DNA of 52,258 nt from JBBQXK01 sp038251625 (GTDB lineage: Bacteria; Pseudomonadota; Alphaproteobacteria; Rhodobacterales; Rhodobacteraceae): the NCBI GenBank assembly GCA_038251625.1, contig JBBSBE010000011.1, positions 1 to 52,258 of the forward strand, read 5' to 3'. Positions 31,779 through 39,782 of the stretch are shown in pieces. Position 1 is the first letter of the stretch; every line of letters starts with the position of its first letter. Below the pieces are notes generated by a model. The model had not been told where the DNA came from. It did not search any database and worked only from the letters and a program-made list of their open reading frames with translations. The position numbers and the translations under genes were made by a program.

Positions 31779-32972
31779 CTACTTTCGCACTGCTGTGAGT
31801 GTGACGTCCACGTTCACCGAAAAGCCCACCGTCTTTTCATCCTCGTAGCGGCCACCAATGCCGAAGGCCCGGCGGTCAAGTTCCGCTTGTCCCGTCATCT
31901 GTGCGGTATCGCCGTCGATGGTAAGGGTAAAGGGCAACGTCACAGGTACGGAAGCTCCCGTCAGTGTTAGCGGGCCTTTCGCGGAGTAGCCATCGGGAGT
32001 GCGCGAGATATCGGCGATGAAAGTAGCTGTGGGATGTGCTTTCACATCGAGGAATTCACCCCCACGCGCCTGTTCCGTGACCGAGCCGAGCGTGAGGCTT
32101 GTCGTGTCGATGGTTACTTCGACACGTCCTGCAAGCCCTTCGGGAGCAGTTTCATCAAAGGTGATTTCGGCGGTCCACGCGGCAAAGCGGCCCTCGATCG
32201 TGGCGCCCATCTGGCGGGTCGTGAATGTAAGGTTGCCGTCGGTCACTTGCCAGTTGCCGGATTGCTGAACCGGTGCCGCTGCGGTTACGGGTCCGGGTCC
32301 TGATTGGGGCGCGCTGAGCGCGACGGCCAGGCCAGCGCCCGCTGCGTAGAGCGCAAGCGCCGCCAGCAAGGGAGCACGCGTCGGGTGGGGATGCTTTGTG
32401 GCGGGTGAGGCAGTACCGCGCAGCATGCGCAGAAGGGTGGCATCACGGTCGATCAGGTGGTGTTTGAGCGCGCCTGCGACATGCAGCAGGATCGATGCGG
32501 CGAGGAGTTTGGTGAAAACCCAATGCAGCGATGCGGCAGTGGCTGCAACGCTTTCCGACTTTGGCACAAGGGGAAGGGATTGACCCAATGGCCAAAGGAT
32601 CGGCGCAAAGCCCGTGGTGGCGGCATGGTGGATCCAGCCCGAGAGGGGCACGGCGAGGAGCGAGATGTAGAGGAGCCAGTGGACCGCTTCGGCAAGCCGC
32701 GTTTCGGCAACGCGGTGGGGATGAAGCGGTGCGGGGCGGGTTTGCCCGATGGCCCAGAGAATGCGCGCCAATGCCACGAGAAAGGCCGCGACACCGAGGG
32801 TCTTGTGCAGCGAGAAAACCTGCGCCTTCAGGGCCAACGCGTCGCCCGTGTCGTAGGTCAGAGCATTGGCATAGAGGCCGAGGGGGATCGCGGTCAGGAT
32901 CAGGAAGGCTGTCAGCCAATGGAGGGTGCGGGCGACGGCGCCAAAGCTTTCGGATGTGTTGGAAAGAGGCAT
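31779..32972 (-). CDS. Cytochrome b561-YceI fusion protein
   Basis: A 397-residue two-domain protein. Residues 1-185 form a di-haem b561-type membrane domain with four main hydrophobic segments and candidate haem histidines in ARTLHWL, FSLHKTLGV, SGWIHHA and SILLHVAGALKHH. After a fifth membrane segment (about 200-218) the rest is a periplasmic YceI domain (NWQVTDGNLTFTTRQMG, GEFLDVKAHPTATFIADI, KGPLTLTGASVPVTLPF). It probably passes electrons between the quinone pool and a YceI-bound lipophile; this role is inference. The stand-alone YceI gene opposite suggests a functional pair. Confidence 0.92.
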   Translation of the reverse strand: MPLSNTSESFGAVARTLHWLTAFLILTAIPLGLYANALTYDTGDALALKAQVFSLHKTLGVAAFLVALARILWAIGQTRPAPLHPHRVAETRLAEAVHWLLYISLLAVPLSGWIHHAATTGFAPILWPLGQSLPLVPKSESVAATAASLHWVFTKLLAASILLHVAGALKHHLIDRDATLLRMLRGTASPATKHPHPTRAPLLAALALYAAGAGLAVALSAPQSGPGPVTAAAPVQQSGNWQVTDGNLTFTTRQMGATIEGRFAAWTAEITFDETAPEGLAGRVEVTIDTTSLTLGSVTEQARGGEFLDVKAHPTATFIADISRTPDGYSAKGPLTLTGASVPVTLPFTLTIDGDTAQMTGQAELDRRAFGIGGRYEDEKTVGFSVNVDVTLTAVRK

Positions 32973-33070
32973 GGGGTACTCCGGTTCCGGGGTTGCCCCA
33001 TGCTAGGCGTGGCGAGCCCCGGCGCAAAGACCGTCGCGCGCACATCAGCTGTTGAGGGATGCGCGAGGTG

Positions 33071-33085
33071 TTAACGGAAACTTAC
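33071..33085. promoter_or_regulatory. CtrA-like binding site upstream of the GTA promoter
   Basis: TTAA-N7-TTAC, one mismatch from the alphaproteobacterial CtrA consensus TTAA-N7-TTAA, ending 41 bp upstream of the GTA -35 element. GTA expression in Rhodobacter depends on CtrA genetically; direct binding here is inferred. Confidence 0.4.
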
Positions 33086-33126
33086 CGTGGCGTTCGACAA
33101 CTCTCTGATCGCGCTCGTTTTTTAGC

Positions 33127-33155
33127 TTGACCCAACGCCCGGTCCAAGGTATAGC
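33127..33155 (+). promoter_or_regulatory. Sigma-70-type promoter of the GTA cluster
   Basis: TTGACC (33127-33132), 17-bp spacer, TATAGC (33150-33155). This is the best promoter match in the interval and lies 104 bp ahead of g1, with a predicted start near 33162. Confidence 0.65.
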
Positions 33156-33162
33156 TTCAGGC

Positions 33163-33240
33163 ATGCTAGAAGAGGTGGGCAAGCGGCGCGGGGGCAACCC
33201 CGGCGCCGCTTTTCTGTTTCTCTTGTGCGGTCAGGCATGA
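33163..33240 (+). CDS. Possible 25-residue leader peptide of the GTA operon
   Basis: An ATG at the predicted transcription start opens a 25-codon frame (MLEEVGKRRGGNPGAAFLFL, then LCGQA) ending 19 nt before g1. The hairpin at 33182-33210 lies inside it. No ribosome binding site is needed if the message is leaderless. Coding status is uncertain; it could be chance. Confidence 0.25.
   Translation: MLEEVGKRRGGNPGAAFLFLLCGQA
33182..33216 (+). terminator. Terminator-like hairpin in the GTA leader
   Basis: A 12-bp GC-rich stem AGCGGCGCGGGG / CCCCGGCGCCGCT with one bulged G and a short loop, followed by TTTCTGTTT. It sits between the promoter and g1, so it could attenuate the whole GTA operon. Confidence 0.55.
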
Positions 33241-33259
33241 GGGGCGGGTAATCGAGCAG

Positions 33260-33583
33260 ATGACGATCAGAATCTCCGAAGGAGACGGCTTGCCAGTAGA
33301 TCTGCTGGCGGCAACGGAAGGCTATTACCGGGAGATCGCGGAAGAGTTGGTTCGCGCGATCGAGGACGTCCGAAAGGGCAAATTCTCGGAGATCAAGGCC
33401 GCCCAGCAAACGGTCAAGGATCTGCGGCTGCTTTTTCAGATGGTGATGGAAGAAAGGACGAAGGTTGAACGACTTCGCAAACAAGTTGCCGGGGCCGTCC
33501 ACGGCCATGCCATCGACTTTGACGGCGCACGAAACGAGATCGGGCGCCGCCTGGCTCGCCTCCGCTACACCGGAGGCGATTGA
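33260..33583 (+). CDS. GTA g1, small terminase subunit (TerS)
   Basis: A 107-residue helical protein matching R. capsulatus GTA g1: LDLLAATEGYYREIAEEL-like N-terminus, FSEIKAAQQTVKDLRLLFQM and EERTKVERLRKQVAG coiled segments. GTA TerS lacks sequence-specific DNA recognition in the R. capsulatus system, which fits random packaging of host DNA. The ribosome binding site is weak. It overlaps g2 by about 77 nt if g2 starts at 33507. Confidence 0.85.
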   Translation: MTIRISEGDGLPVDLLAATEGYYREIAEELVRAIEDVRKGKFSEIKAAQQTVKDLRLLFQMVMEERTKVERLRKQVAGAVHGHAIDFDGARNEIGRRLARLRYTGGD

Positions 33584-34886
33584 TGCCTTTGTCGGGGGCC
33601 TGAGCGAGAATGCGCTTCTGGCGCTGCCCTGGCTTTTCGAGTTCTGGGCCCTGCCGCATCAGTTGCCACCGCCTGGGGCCTGGCGGACCTGGGTGATCAT
33701 GGGGGGGCGCGGTGCTGGCAAGACACGTGCCGGTGCAGAATGGGTGCGGTCGGAGGTAGAAGGGGCGCGGCCGGTCGATCCCGGCCGGTCGGCCCGGGTG
33801 GCCCTCGTGGGCGAAACCATCGACCAAGTGCGCGAAGTGATGATCTTTGGCGAAAGCGGGATCCTTGCCTGTTCGCCGCCCGACCGTCGGCCGGAGTGGG
33901 AGGCAGGGCGCAAGCGGCTGGTCTGGCCCAATGGTGCGGTGGCACAGGTTTTTTCGGCGCATGAGCCGGACAGTTTGCGCGGGCCGCAGTTCGATGCGGC
34001 CTGGGTGGACGAATTGGCGAAGTGGAAAAAGGCCCCGGAAGCCTGGGACATGCTGCAGTTCGCGCTGCGGCTGGGGCCGCAGCCCCGCCAGGTTGTGACC
34101 ACAAGCCCACAAAACATTCCGGTCTTGAAGGCCATATTGCAGAATCCGTCTACCGTGATGACCCACGCGCCGACAGAGGCGAACCGGGCCTATCTGGCGG
34201 AGAGTTTTCTGGAAGAGGTTTACAGCCGGTATGGTTCCAGCCGTCTGGGGCGGCAGGAGCTGGATGGCGAGTTGATCGAGGATGTGGAGGGCGCGCTTTG
34301 GACCACTGCGATGGTGGAAGGTGCCCGTGCAGGGGATGACGAACTGGAAGGCCTGAGCCGGATCGTGGTGGGTGTGGACCCGCCGACCACGGGGCGCGAG
34401 GGATCGGACGAATGCGGGATTGTGGTCGTGGGTGCAGATACCGACGGGCCGCCGCAACGCTGGCGCGCGGTGGTGCTGGAGGATGCGAGCGTGCGTGGCG
34501 TGAGCCCCGAGGGCTGGGCCAAGGCGGTGGTGGCGGCGATGGATCGCCACGGTGCCGACCGCATCGTGGTTGAGGTCAACCAAGGTGGTGACATGGTGGA
34601 ATCGGTGATCCGGGGCATCGATTGCCTTGCGCCGATCCGCAAGGTGAACGCGACGCGGGGCAAGCACGTGCGCGCCGAGCCGGTGGCCGCGCTTTACGAA
34701 CAGGGCCGGGTCAAGCACATGCGGGGGTTCCGACAGTTGGAAGACCAGATGTGCCAGATGACGGGGGCGGGATATGTGGGCAAGGGTTCGCCCGATCGTC
34801 TGGATGCCTTGGTCTGGGCGTTGACCGATCTGATCGTGGAGCCTGCGATCAAGCGGCGGGGCGAGCCAAAGATGCGGTTGCTCTAG
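33507..34886 (+). CDS. GTA g2, large terminase (TerL)
   Basis: A 459-residue packaging motor. The ATPase has Walker A GGRGAGKTR (residues 66-74), Walker B followed by the catalytic acid in FDAAWVDELAKW and a coupling motif VVTTSPQN; the C-terminal RNase H-like nuclease has Asp in IVVGVDPPTTG and IVVEVNQGGDM, plus SPDRLDALVWAL. It cuts and pumps bacterial DNA into GTA heads. The start is uncertain: TTG at 33465, ATG at 33507 or TTG at 33519, all inside g1. The frame is intact and full length. Confidence 0.95.
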   Translation: MPSTLTAHETRSGAAWLASATPEAIDAFVGGLSENALLALPWLFEFWALPHQLPPPGAWRTWVIMGGRGAGKTRAGAEWVRSEVEGARPVDPGRSARVALVGETIDQVREVMIFGESGILACSPPDRRPEWEAGRKRLVWPNGAVAQVFSAHEPDSLRGPQFDAAWVDELAKWKKAPEAWDMLQFALRLGPQPRQVVTTSPQNIPVLKAILQNPSTVMTHAPTEANRAYLAESFLEEVYSRYGSSRLGRQELDGELIEDVEGALWTTAMVEGARAGDDELEGLSRIVVGVDPPTTGREGSDECGIVVVGADTDGPPQRWRAVVLEDASVRGVSPEGWAKAVVAAMDRHGADRIVVEVNQGGDMVESVIRGIDCLAPIRKVNATRGKHVRAEPVAALYEQGRVKHMRGFRQLEDQMCQMTGAGYVGKGSPDRLDALVWALTDLIVEPAIKRRGEPKMRLL

Positions 34887-34989
34887 CCCCGTCTGCGGGA
34901 ACCTTCGACGAGGATATTTTTGCATAGAAGAAGCTGAAAGGTGCGGGCCATGGGCCATGCGCCTTGGGCTTTGCATGAGGAGTGCGGCG
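34887..34989 (+). other. g2-g3 gap with AT-rich GAGGATATTTTT motif
   Basis: 103 bp non-coding. At 34909-34933 it holds CGAGGATATTTTTGCATAGA followed by AGAAG, which resembles a short AT-rich motif I remember as frequent in Rhodobacteraceae intergenic regions. The end provides the AGGAG ribosome binding site for g3. Confidence 0.4.
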
Positions 34990-36168
34990 ATGGTGTTCGA
35001 CTTTCTGCGGCGGGCAGGGCCGGTGGCGGCAGTGCCCGAGACGAAGGCTTCGGCGGCGGGGCCGGTGCTGGCGTTTCCGGTGTCGGGGCGGGTAGCGTGG
35101 AGTGCGCGGGATGCTGTGAGCCTGGTCAAGAGCGGGTTTCTGGGTAATCCGATCGGGTATCGGGCAGTCACGCTGATCGCGGAAGCCGCTGCGGCGTTGC
35201 CGCTGATCCTGCAGGACAGCGAGCGGCGGTACGACATGCATCCGTTGCTGGAGTTGATCCGGCGGCCGAACGGGGCACAGGGGCGGGCAGAATTCTTTGA
35301 GGCTGTGTACGGCCAGCTTTTGCTGAGCGGAAACGCCTATGTCGAGGCGGTTGCGGGGATGGCGCGTCTGCCTGGCGAATTGCACGTGCTGCGGTCGGAC
35401 AGGATGGGTGTGGTGCCGGGGCCAGATGGATGGCCGGTGGCCTATGACTATGCGGTTGGGGGGCGAAAGCACCGGTTCGATATGACGAGCGGCGCGCCGA
35501 TCTGCCACGTAAAGAGCTTTCATCCGCAGGATGACCACTATGGGCTGTCACCGCTGCAGGCGGCGGCGGTGTCGGTGGATGTGCACGCCAGTGCGGCGCG
35601 CTGGTCGAAGGCGCTATTGGATAATGCGGCGCGGCCTTCGGGGGCCATCGTCTATCGCGGGTCGGACGGGCAATCCCAGTTGTCGCCGGATCAGTTCGAG
35701 CGGTTGAGCGCGGAAATCGAGGCGAACCATCAGGGCGCGCGGAACGCAGGGCGTCCGATGCTGCTGGAGGGTGGGCTTGACTGGAAACCGATGGGGTTCA
35801 GCCCGTCCGACATGGAGTTTCACCGCACCAAGGAAGCGGCAGCTCGCGAGATTGCCATCGCCTTTGGCGTGCCGCCGATGCTGATGGGCATCCCCGGGGA
35901 TGCGACTTACGCCAACTATCAGGAGGCGAACCGGGCCTTCTTTCGGCTGACGGTTTTGCCGCTGGTCGCGAAGGTGACGGCTGCGCTGTCGCACTGGCTG
36001 AGCGGGTTTTCGGGCGAGATGGTGGAGTTGAGGCCCGATCTTGATCAGGTTCCTGCGCTGGCGGTGGAGCGGGATCAGCAATGGGCGCGTGTGGGCGCGG
36101 CAGATTTCCTGACGCCTGCCGAAAAGCGCGCGATCCTTGGACTTCCGCCCTTGCCGGAGGGGGCATGA
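34990..36168 (+). CDS. GTA g3, portal protein (HK97 family)
   Basis: A 392-residue portal, the GTA-typical length. Diagnostic segments: FLGNPIGYRAVTLIAEAAAALP, QLLLSGNAYVEAV, SGAPICHVKSFHPQDDHYGLSPL and IAFGVPPMLMGIPGDATYANYQEANRAF. Twelve copies form the DNA entry/exit vertex. AGGAG about 9 nt ahead selects the ATG at 34990 over one at 34957. The stop overlaps g3.5 (ATGA). Confidence 0.95.
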   Translation: MVFDFLRRAGPVAAVPETKASAAGPVLAFPVSGRVAWSARDAVSLVKSGFLGNPIGYRAVTLIAEAAAALPLILQDSERRYDMHPLLELIRRPNGAQGRAEFFEAVYGQLLLSGNAYVEAVAGMARLPGELHVLRSDRMGVVPGPDGWPVAYDYAVGGRKHRFDMTSGAPICHVKSFHPQDDHYGLSPLQAAAVSVDVHASAARWSKALLDNAARPSGAIVYRGSDGQSQLSPDQFERLSAEIEANHQGARNAGRPMLLEGGLDWKPMGFSPSDMEFHRTKEAAAREIAIAFGVPPMLMGIPGDATYANYQEANRAFFRLTVLPLVAKVTAALSHWLSGFSGEMVELRPDLDQVPALAVERDQQWARVGAADFLTPAEKRAILGLPPLPEGA

Positions 36169-36407
36169 CTGCGCGGGTTTCCGGGGGGTCACGGTACCTT
36201 TTCGACAGTTTCGACGCAGCCTCTGCGCGGATCGAGGCGAACGAGCGCGTGGCGCAGGAGCGTTGGTCCGGATTGGAATACCGGCTTGGCCAGATCGAGG
36301 GCGCGCTTGACCGGCTGGAAAAGCGCATCTGGCTGGGGGTTTACGGTGTGGCCGCATTTTTGCTGACGCAAGGGGTGGAGGCTATTCTGGTGGCGGTGAC
36401 GAGATGA
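36165..36407 (+). CDS. GTA g3.5 small protein (rcc01685-type)
   Basis: An 80-residue protein matching R. capsulatus rcc01685 by position and make-up: an amphipathic coiled helix (SARIEANERVAQERWSGLEY, LGQIEGALDRLEKR) and one C-terminal membrane-like segment LGVYGVAAFLLTQGVEAILVAV. It has been linked to GTA head formation. It overlaps both neighbours by 4 nt. Mechanism unknown. Confidence 0.85.
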   Translation: MTARVSGGSRYLFDSFDAASARIEANERVAQERWSGLEYRLGQIEGALDRLEKRIWLGVYGVAAFLLTQGVEAILVAVTR

Positions 36408-36976
36408 AGGAGATCAAGGCGATGGAGATCATGGGCGCGCCGGAGCGCAAGTTTCACCGGCCCGAGACGGGCATAACCGTATCGGATGGATCGCTGGTGG
36501 AGGGTTATGCCTCGCTCTTCGGGCGCCGCGATCAGGGGGGCGATACGGTTGCCAAAGGCGCCTACGGCGGGAGCCTGAAGGCGCTGGGTGCCGCCGGTCG
36601 GCGTGTGAAGATGCTGTGGCAGCATGATCCTTCCCGGCCCATCGGAGTGTGGGATGAGGTGCGCGAAGACGAGCGTGGCCTTTATGTGAAGGGCCGGATC
36701 CTGACGGATGTGGCGCAGGGGCGGGAAGCGGCGGCGCTGCTGGCGGCCGGGGCGATCGACGGATTGTCAATCGGCTATCGCACCTTGCGCGCGGAAAAGG
36801 ACGGCAAGGGGCATCGGACCCTGGCCGAAGTGGAGCTTTGGGAGGTGTCACTGGTGACATTCCCGATGCTTCCCGAGGCGCGAGTGACAGCGAAGGGTGA
36901 CAGCCTGGACACGGAAACCTGGGCTGCCTTGGCGACGGCTTTCGAGACGGCGCGCCGCGCGCTGGCGCGCGCCTGA
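36404..36976 (+). CDS. GTA g4, HK97-type prohead protease
   Basis: A 190-residue protease of the U35 family. Family landmarks: VEGYASLFGRRDQGGDTVAKGAY, MLWQHDPSRPIGVWDE (catalytic His), AAALLAAGAIDGLSIGYRT (catalytic Ser) and LWEVSLVTFPMLPEA. It trims the capsid N-terminus during head maturation. It starts in the g3.5 stop (ATGA); a second methionine at 36422 is possible. Confidence 0.95.
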   Translation: MKEIKAMEIMGAPERKFHRPETGITVSDGSLVEGYASLFGRRDQGGDTVAKGAYGGSLKALGAAGRRVKMLWQHDPSRPIGVWDEVREDERGLYVKGRILTDVAQGREAAALLAAGAIDGLSIGYRTLRAEKDGKGHRTLAEVELWEVSLVTFPMLPEARVTAKGDSLDTETWAALATAFETARRALARA

Positions 36977-37010
36977 CGGCACGGAGACGAGCAACCTGAA
37001 GGGAATTGAG

Positions 37011-38207
37011 ATGACCGAGACGAAGGCTCGGGCCGGGGAAGGTTTGCCCCGCGACCCGCATACCGGGGCGGACGTGACCGCCGCGATGACTGGATTTCTG
37101 AAGGAGTTCAATTCCTTCCAGATCGACGTGAAGACCGCTTTGCAACAACAGGAAGAGCGACTGACCATGCTGAACGCGAAAACCATAAGCTATGGCCGCC
37201 CGGCCCTTTCGGCGCAGGCGGAGACGGACGCCCCGCACAAGAAGGCGTTCGACGCCTATCTCCGCTCGGGCGATGACGACGGGCTGCGCGGCCTGACCCT
37301 TGAGGGCAAGGCGCTTTCCACGGCGGTGGCTGCGGATGGCGGCTATCTGGTGGATCCTCAGACGGCTGATACGATCCGTTCGATGCTGGTGTCCACATCG
37401 TCGCTACGCGCGGTGGCCAATGTGGTGCAGGTCGAGGCCACGAGCTTTGACGTGCTGATCGACCGTTCGGAAGTCGGTTCTGGCTGGGCCTCCGAAACTG
37501 GCGCGCAGGCCGAAACCGTGACACCGCAGATCGAGCGAATCTCGATCCGGTTGCACGAGCTGAGCGCGATGCCGAAGGCGAGCCAGCGTCTGCTGGACGA
37601 CAGCGCCTTTGACGTGGAAGGCTGGCTGGCGGGCAAGATTGCCACCCGGTTCATCCGGGCAGAGGCCGCGGCATTCGTTTCGGGCGACGGCGTGGACAAG
37701 CCCAAGGGGTTCCTGCTGCCCGCAAAGGTCGCGAATACAAGCTGGACCTGGGGCAGCCTTGGCTATGTGCCCTCGGGGGCGGCGGCGGACTTCCCGACGA
37801 CCAACGCGGCTGACACCATTGTTAACCTCGTCTATGCGCTGGGCGCTGACTACCGGGCGAACGCGAATTTCGTGATGAATTCGAAGACCGCCGGGGCCGT
37901 GCGCAAGATGAAGGATGCCGACGGGCGCTTCCTGTGGTCGGATGGCCTTGTAGCGGGGCAGCCGTCGACCCTGATGGGCTATCCGGTCCTTGTCTGCGAG
38001 GACATGCCGGATATCGCGGCCAACGCCTATGCCATCGCCTTTGGCGACTTTGCCAGCGGTTACACGATTGCGGAGCGTCCGGACCTTCGCATCCTGCGCG
38101 ATCCCTTCTCGGCCAAGCCGAACGTGCTGTTCTACGCGACCAAGCGCGTGGGCGGCGACGTGACCGACTTTGCGGCGATCAAGCTGCTGAAGTTCGCGGT
38201 GTCCTGA
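37011..38207 (+). CDS. GTA g5, major capsid protein (HK97 fold)
   Basis: A 398-residue coat protein, the same length as R. capsulatus g5. The N-terminal 95-100 residues (coiled FLKEFNSFQIDVKTALQQQEE) are the delta-like scaffold removed by g4. The core has LSTAVAADGGYLVDPQTADTI, SGWASETGAQAE, SAMPKASQRLLDDSAFD and the C-terminal KRVGGDVTDFAAIKLLKF. Start and spacing (34 bp after g4) fit the family. Confidence 0.97.
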   Translation: MTETKARAGEGLPRDPHTGADVTAAMTGFLKEFNSFQIDVKTALQQQEERLTMLNAKTISYGRPALSAQAETDAPHKKAFDAYLRSGDDDGLRGLTLEGKALSTAVAADGGYLVDPQTADTIRSMLVSTSSLRAVANVVQVEATSFDVLIDRSEVGSGWASETGAQAETVTPQIERISIRLHELSAMPKASQRLLDDSAFDVEGWLAGKIATRFIRAEAAAFVSGDGVDKPKGFLLPAKVANTSWTWGSLGYVPSGAAADFPTTNAADTIVNLVYALGADYRANANFVMNSKTAGAVRKMKDADGRFLWSDGLVAGQPSTLMGYPVLVCEDMPDIAANAYAIAFGDFASGYTIAERPDLRILRDPFSAKPNVLFYATKRVGGDVTDFAAIKLLKFAVS

Positions 38208-38376
38208 CCTGGTGACAACAATCCGGTCGCGCTTTCGGGTGCGGCCGGGCGGTGGGCGCGCGTGTGGGGTTCGCCCTGTCCGTGCCGTCTAGCATGTCCC
38301 TCCGTCCGAGCGGTGCGGGGGCGCGCGCCCATTCCTTCGTAGAAACCGGGCCTGGAGGCCAGGGGAGAGGTTCAAG
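38208..38376 (+). other. g5-g6 intergenic region
   Basis: 169 bp, the longest gap inside the GTA cluster. It is GC-rich with short inverted repeats, for example GCCTGG-AG-GCCAGG-like near 38351-38365, directly before the g6 ribosome binding site GGGGAGAGG. No gene or clear terminator; a transcript-level adjuster between capsid and neck/tail genes is possible. Confidence 0.4.
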
Positions 38377-38976
38377 ATGATGTTGACTGAAATCGGGGGC
38401 GTGCCACAGGCCGCGCTGCCCGTGGTGTCGTTGCGCGATCATCTGCGGATCGGAACCGGCTTTGCCGACGATAACGTGCAGGACGGGCTTTTGGAAAGCT
38501 ACCTGCGCGCGTCGCTGGCCGTTGTCGAGGGTCGGACGGCCAAGGTTCTGATCGCAAGATCGTTCCTGCTGGAACTGGCGGACTGGCGGCATTCGGGAGA
38601 GCAGCCCTTGCCCGTGGCCCCGGTGACAGAGGTGAGTTCGGTTACGCTTTTCGATGCTGCAAGCGTCGAGGTTGAAGTGGACCCCTCGCGTTACCGTCTG
38701 GTCCGGGACGGACTGCGGCCCAAGATCGCGGCCACCGGGCTTTTGCTGCCGATGGTTCCGACGGATGGGCGGATCGAGATTGTCTTCACCGCCGGGTTCG
38801 GTGCGACCTGGGAGGCGGTGCCCGGCGACCTCGCGCAGGCGGTGTTTCTGCTGGCCGCCGATTTCTATGAGCACCGGCATGATGGTGCACGCGAAGGCGC
38901 CGGGTTGCCGCAGGCGGTGCAGGCGCTAATCGAGCGCTGGCGGACCGTGAGGACGCTTGCGGGGGGGGGGCGATGA
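38377..38976 (+). CDS. GTA g6, head-tail adaptor
   Basis: A 199-residue connector of the gp6/YqbG-like family: VSLRDHLRIGTGFADDNVQDGLLESYLRAS, then VEGRTAKVLI and LAQAVFLLAADFYEHR, an arrangement typical of head-completion adaptors. It binds beneath the portal. Its 3' end contains a run of ten G encoding Gly-Gly-Gly, and its stop overlaps the g7 start. Confidence 0.92.
   Translation: MMLTEIGGVPQAALPVVSLRDHLRIGTGFADDNVQDGLLESYLRASLAVVEGRTAKVLIARSFLLELADWRHSGEQPLPVAPVTEVSSVTLFDAASVEVEVDPSRYRLVRDGLRPKIAATGLLLPMVPTDGRIEIVFTAGFGATWEAVPGDLAQAVFLLAADFYEHRHDGAREGAGLPQAVQALIERWRTVRTLAGGGR
38961..38970 (+). repeat. Ten-G homopolymer at the g6/g7 junction
   Basis: Ten consecutive G within the last codons of g6 (GCG GGG GGG GGG CGA TGA). 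A -1 frameshift or one inserted G would put g6 in frame with g7 (start at 38973). Confidence 0.85.
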
Positions 38977-39311
38977 GTGCGCCCCGGCTGAACCGGAGGC
39001 TTTCGCTGGAGGAAGAGACGGCGCTGCCGGACGGGGCGGGGGGGCTTGTCACCGTCTGGGCACTCGTCGGGCATCTTTGGGCCGAGGTACGCCCGGGATC
39101 GGGGACGGTCGCAGACGGTGAAGAGGTGACCCTGAGCCGCCAGCCGTTTCGGGTAACGGTACGCGGCGCGGCGCAGGACGCGCCATCGCGGCCCCGCGCA
39201 GGGCAGCGGTTCCGGGATGGCACGCGGATATTCTCGATCCTCGCGGTGACGGAACGGGATGCAGACGGGATCTATCTGACATGCGCTGCGCGCGAGGAGG
39301 AACCGACATGA
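38973..39311 (+). CDS. GTA g7, head closure (stopper) protein
   Basis: A 112-residue neck protein of the phage head-tail joining family. It begins APRLNRRLSLEEETALPDGAGG and has the usual VTVWALVGHLWAEVRPG core and GQRFRDGTRIFSILAVTERD. It seals the capsid below the adaptor. It starts in the g6 stop (ATGA) and overlaps g8 by 4 nt. Confidence 0.92.
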   Translation: MSAPRLNRRLSLEEETALPDGAGGLVTVWALVGHLWAEVRPGSGTVADGEEVTLSRQPFRVTVRGAAQDAPSRPRAGQRFRDGTRIFSILAVTERDADGIYLTCAAREEEPT

Positions 39312-39706
39312 GTTATGGATCGGCGGCCGCGCTGCAGGCGGCCATCTGGCAGCGGCTTTCGACTGCGCCCGCTTTGACGGGTGTTTTGGTTGTTGATGCG
39401 TTGCCAAAGGGTGCCGGCAAAGGCGCCTTTGTGCTGATCGGGCCGGAGGAGGTTCTGGATCAGTCCGACAAGACGGGCGGAGGCGCAGAGCATCGCCTGA
39501 CGATCAGCGTGATTTCCGATGCAACGGGCTTTCGTCCAGCCAAGGAAATCGCCGTAGCGGTATCGGACGCGCTGGTGGATGCTCAGCTTTCGCTTCTGCG
39601 TGGTCGGCTGGTCAGCTTGCGCTTTCTGAGGGCGGTCGCGCGGCGTCTGGACGAAGGCGCGGTGCGGCGGATCGATCTTGTTTTCCGCGCGCGAGTGGAG
39701 ACCTGA
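39308..39706 (+). CDS. GTA g8, tail terminator (DUF3168)
   Basis: A 132-residue DUF3168 protein: SAAALQAAIWQRLSTAPALTG, VLIGPEEVLDQSDKTGGGAEH and a conserved LTISVISDATGF core. It caps the head-proximal end of the tail tube. The start overlaps the g7 stop (ATGA). Confidence 0.92.
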   Translation: MSYGSAAALQAAIWQRLSTAPALTGVLVVDALPKGAGKGAFVLIGPEEVLDQSDKTGGGAEHRLTISVISDATGFRPAKEIAVAVSDALVDAQLSLLRGRLVSLRFLRAVARRLDEGAVRRIDLVFRARVET

Positions 39707-39782
39707 CTTAGTCTAATCGAACATTCAGGCGCCAGATATTGGGGATAACCCGCGCCTTGGCTTCAAAAATCGGAGAAATGGC

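Noticed and set aside
33414..35237. Long minus-strand frame opposite GTA terminase
   Set aside because: Shadow of g2/g3, which have intact terminase and portal motifs.
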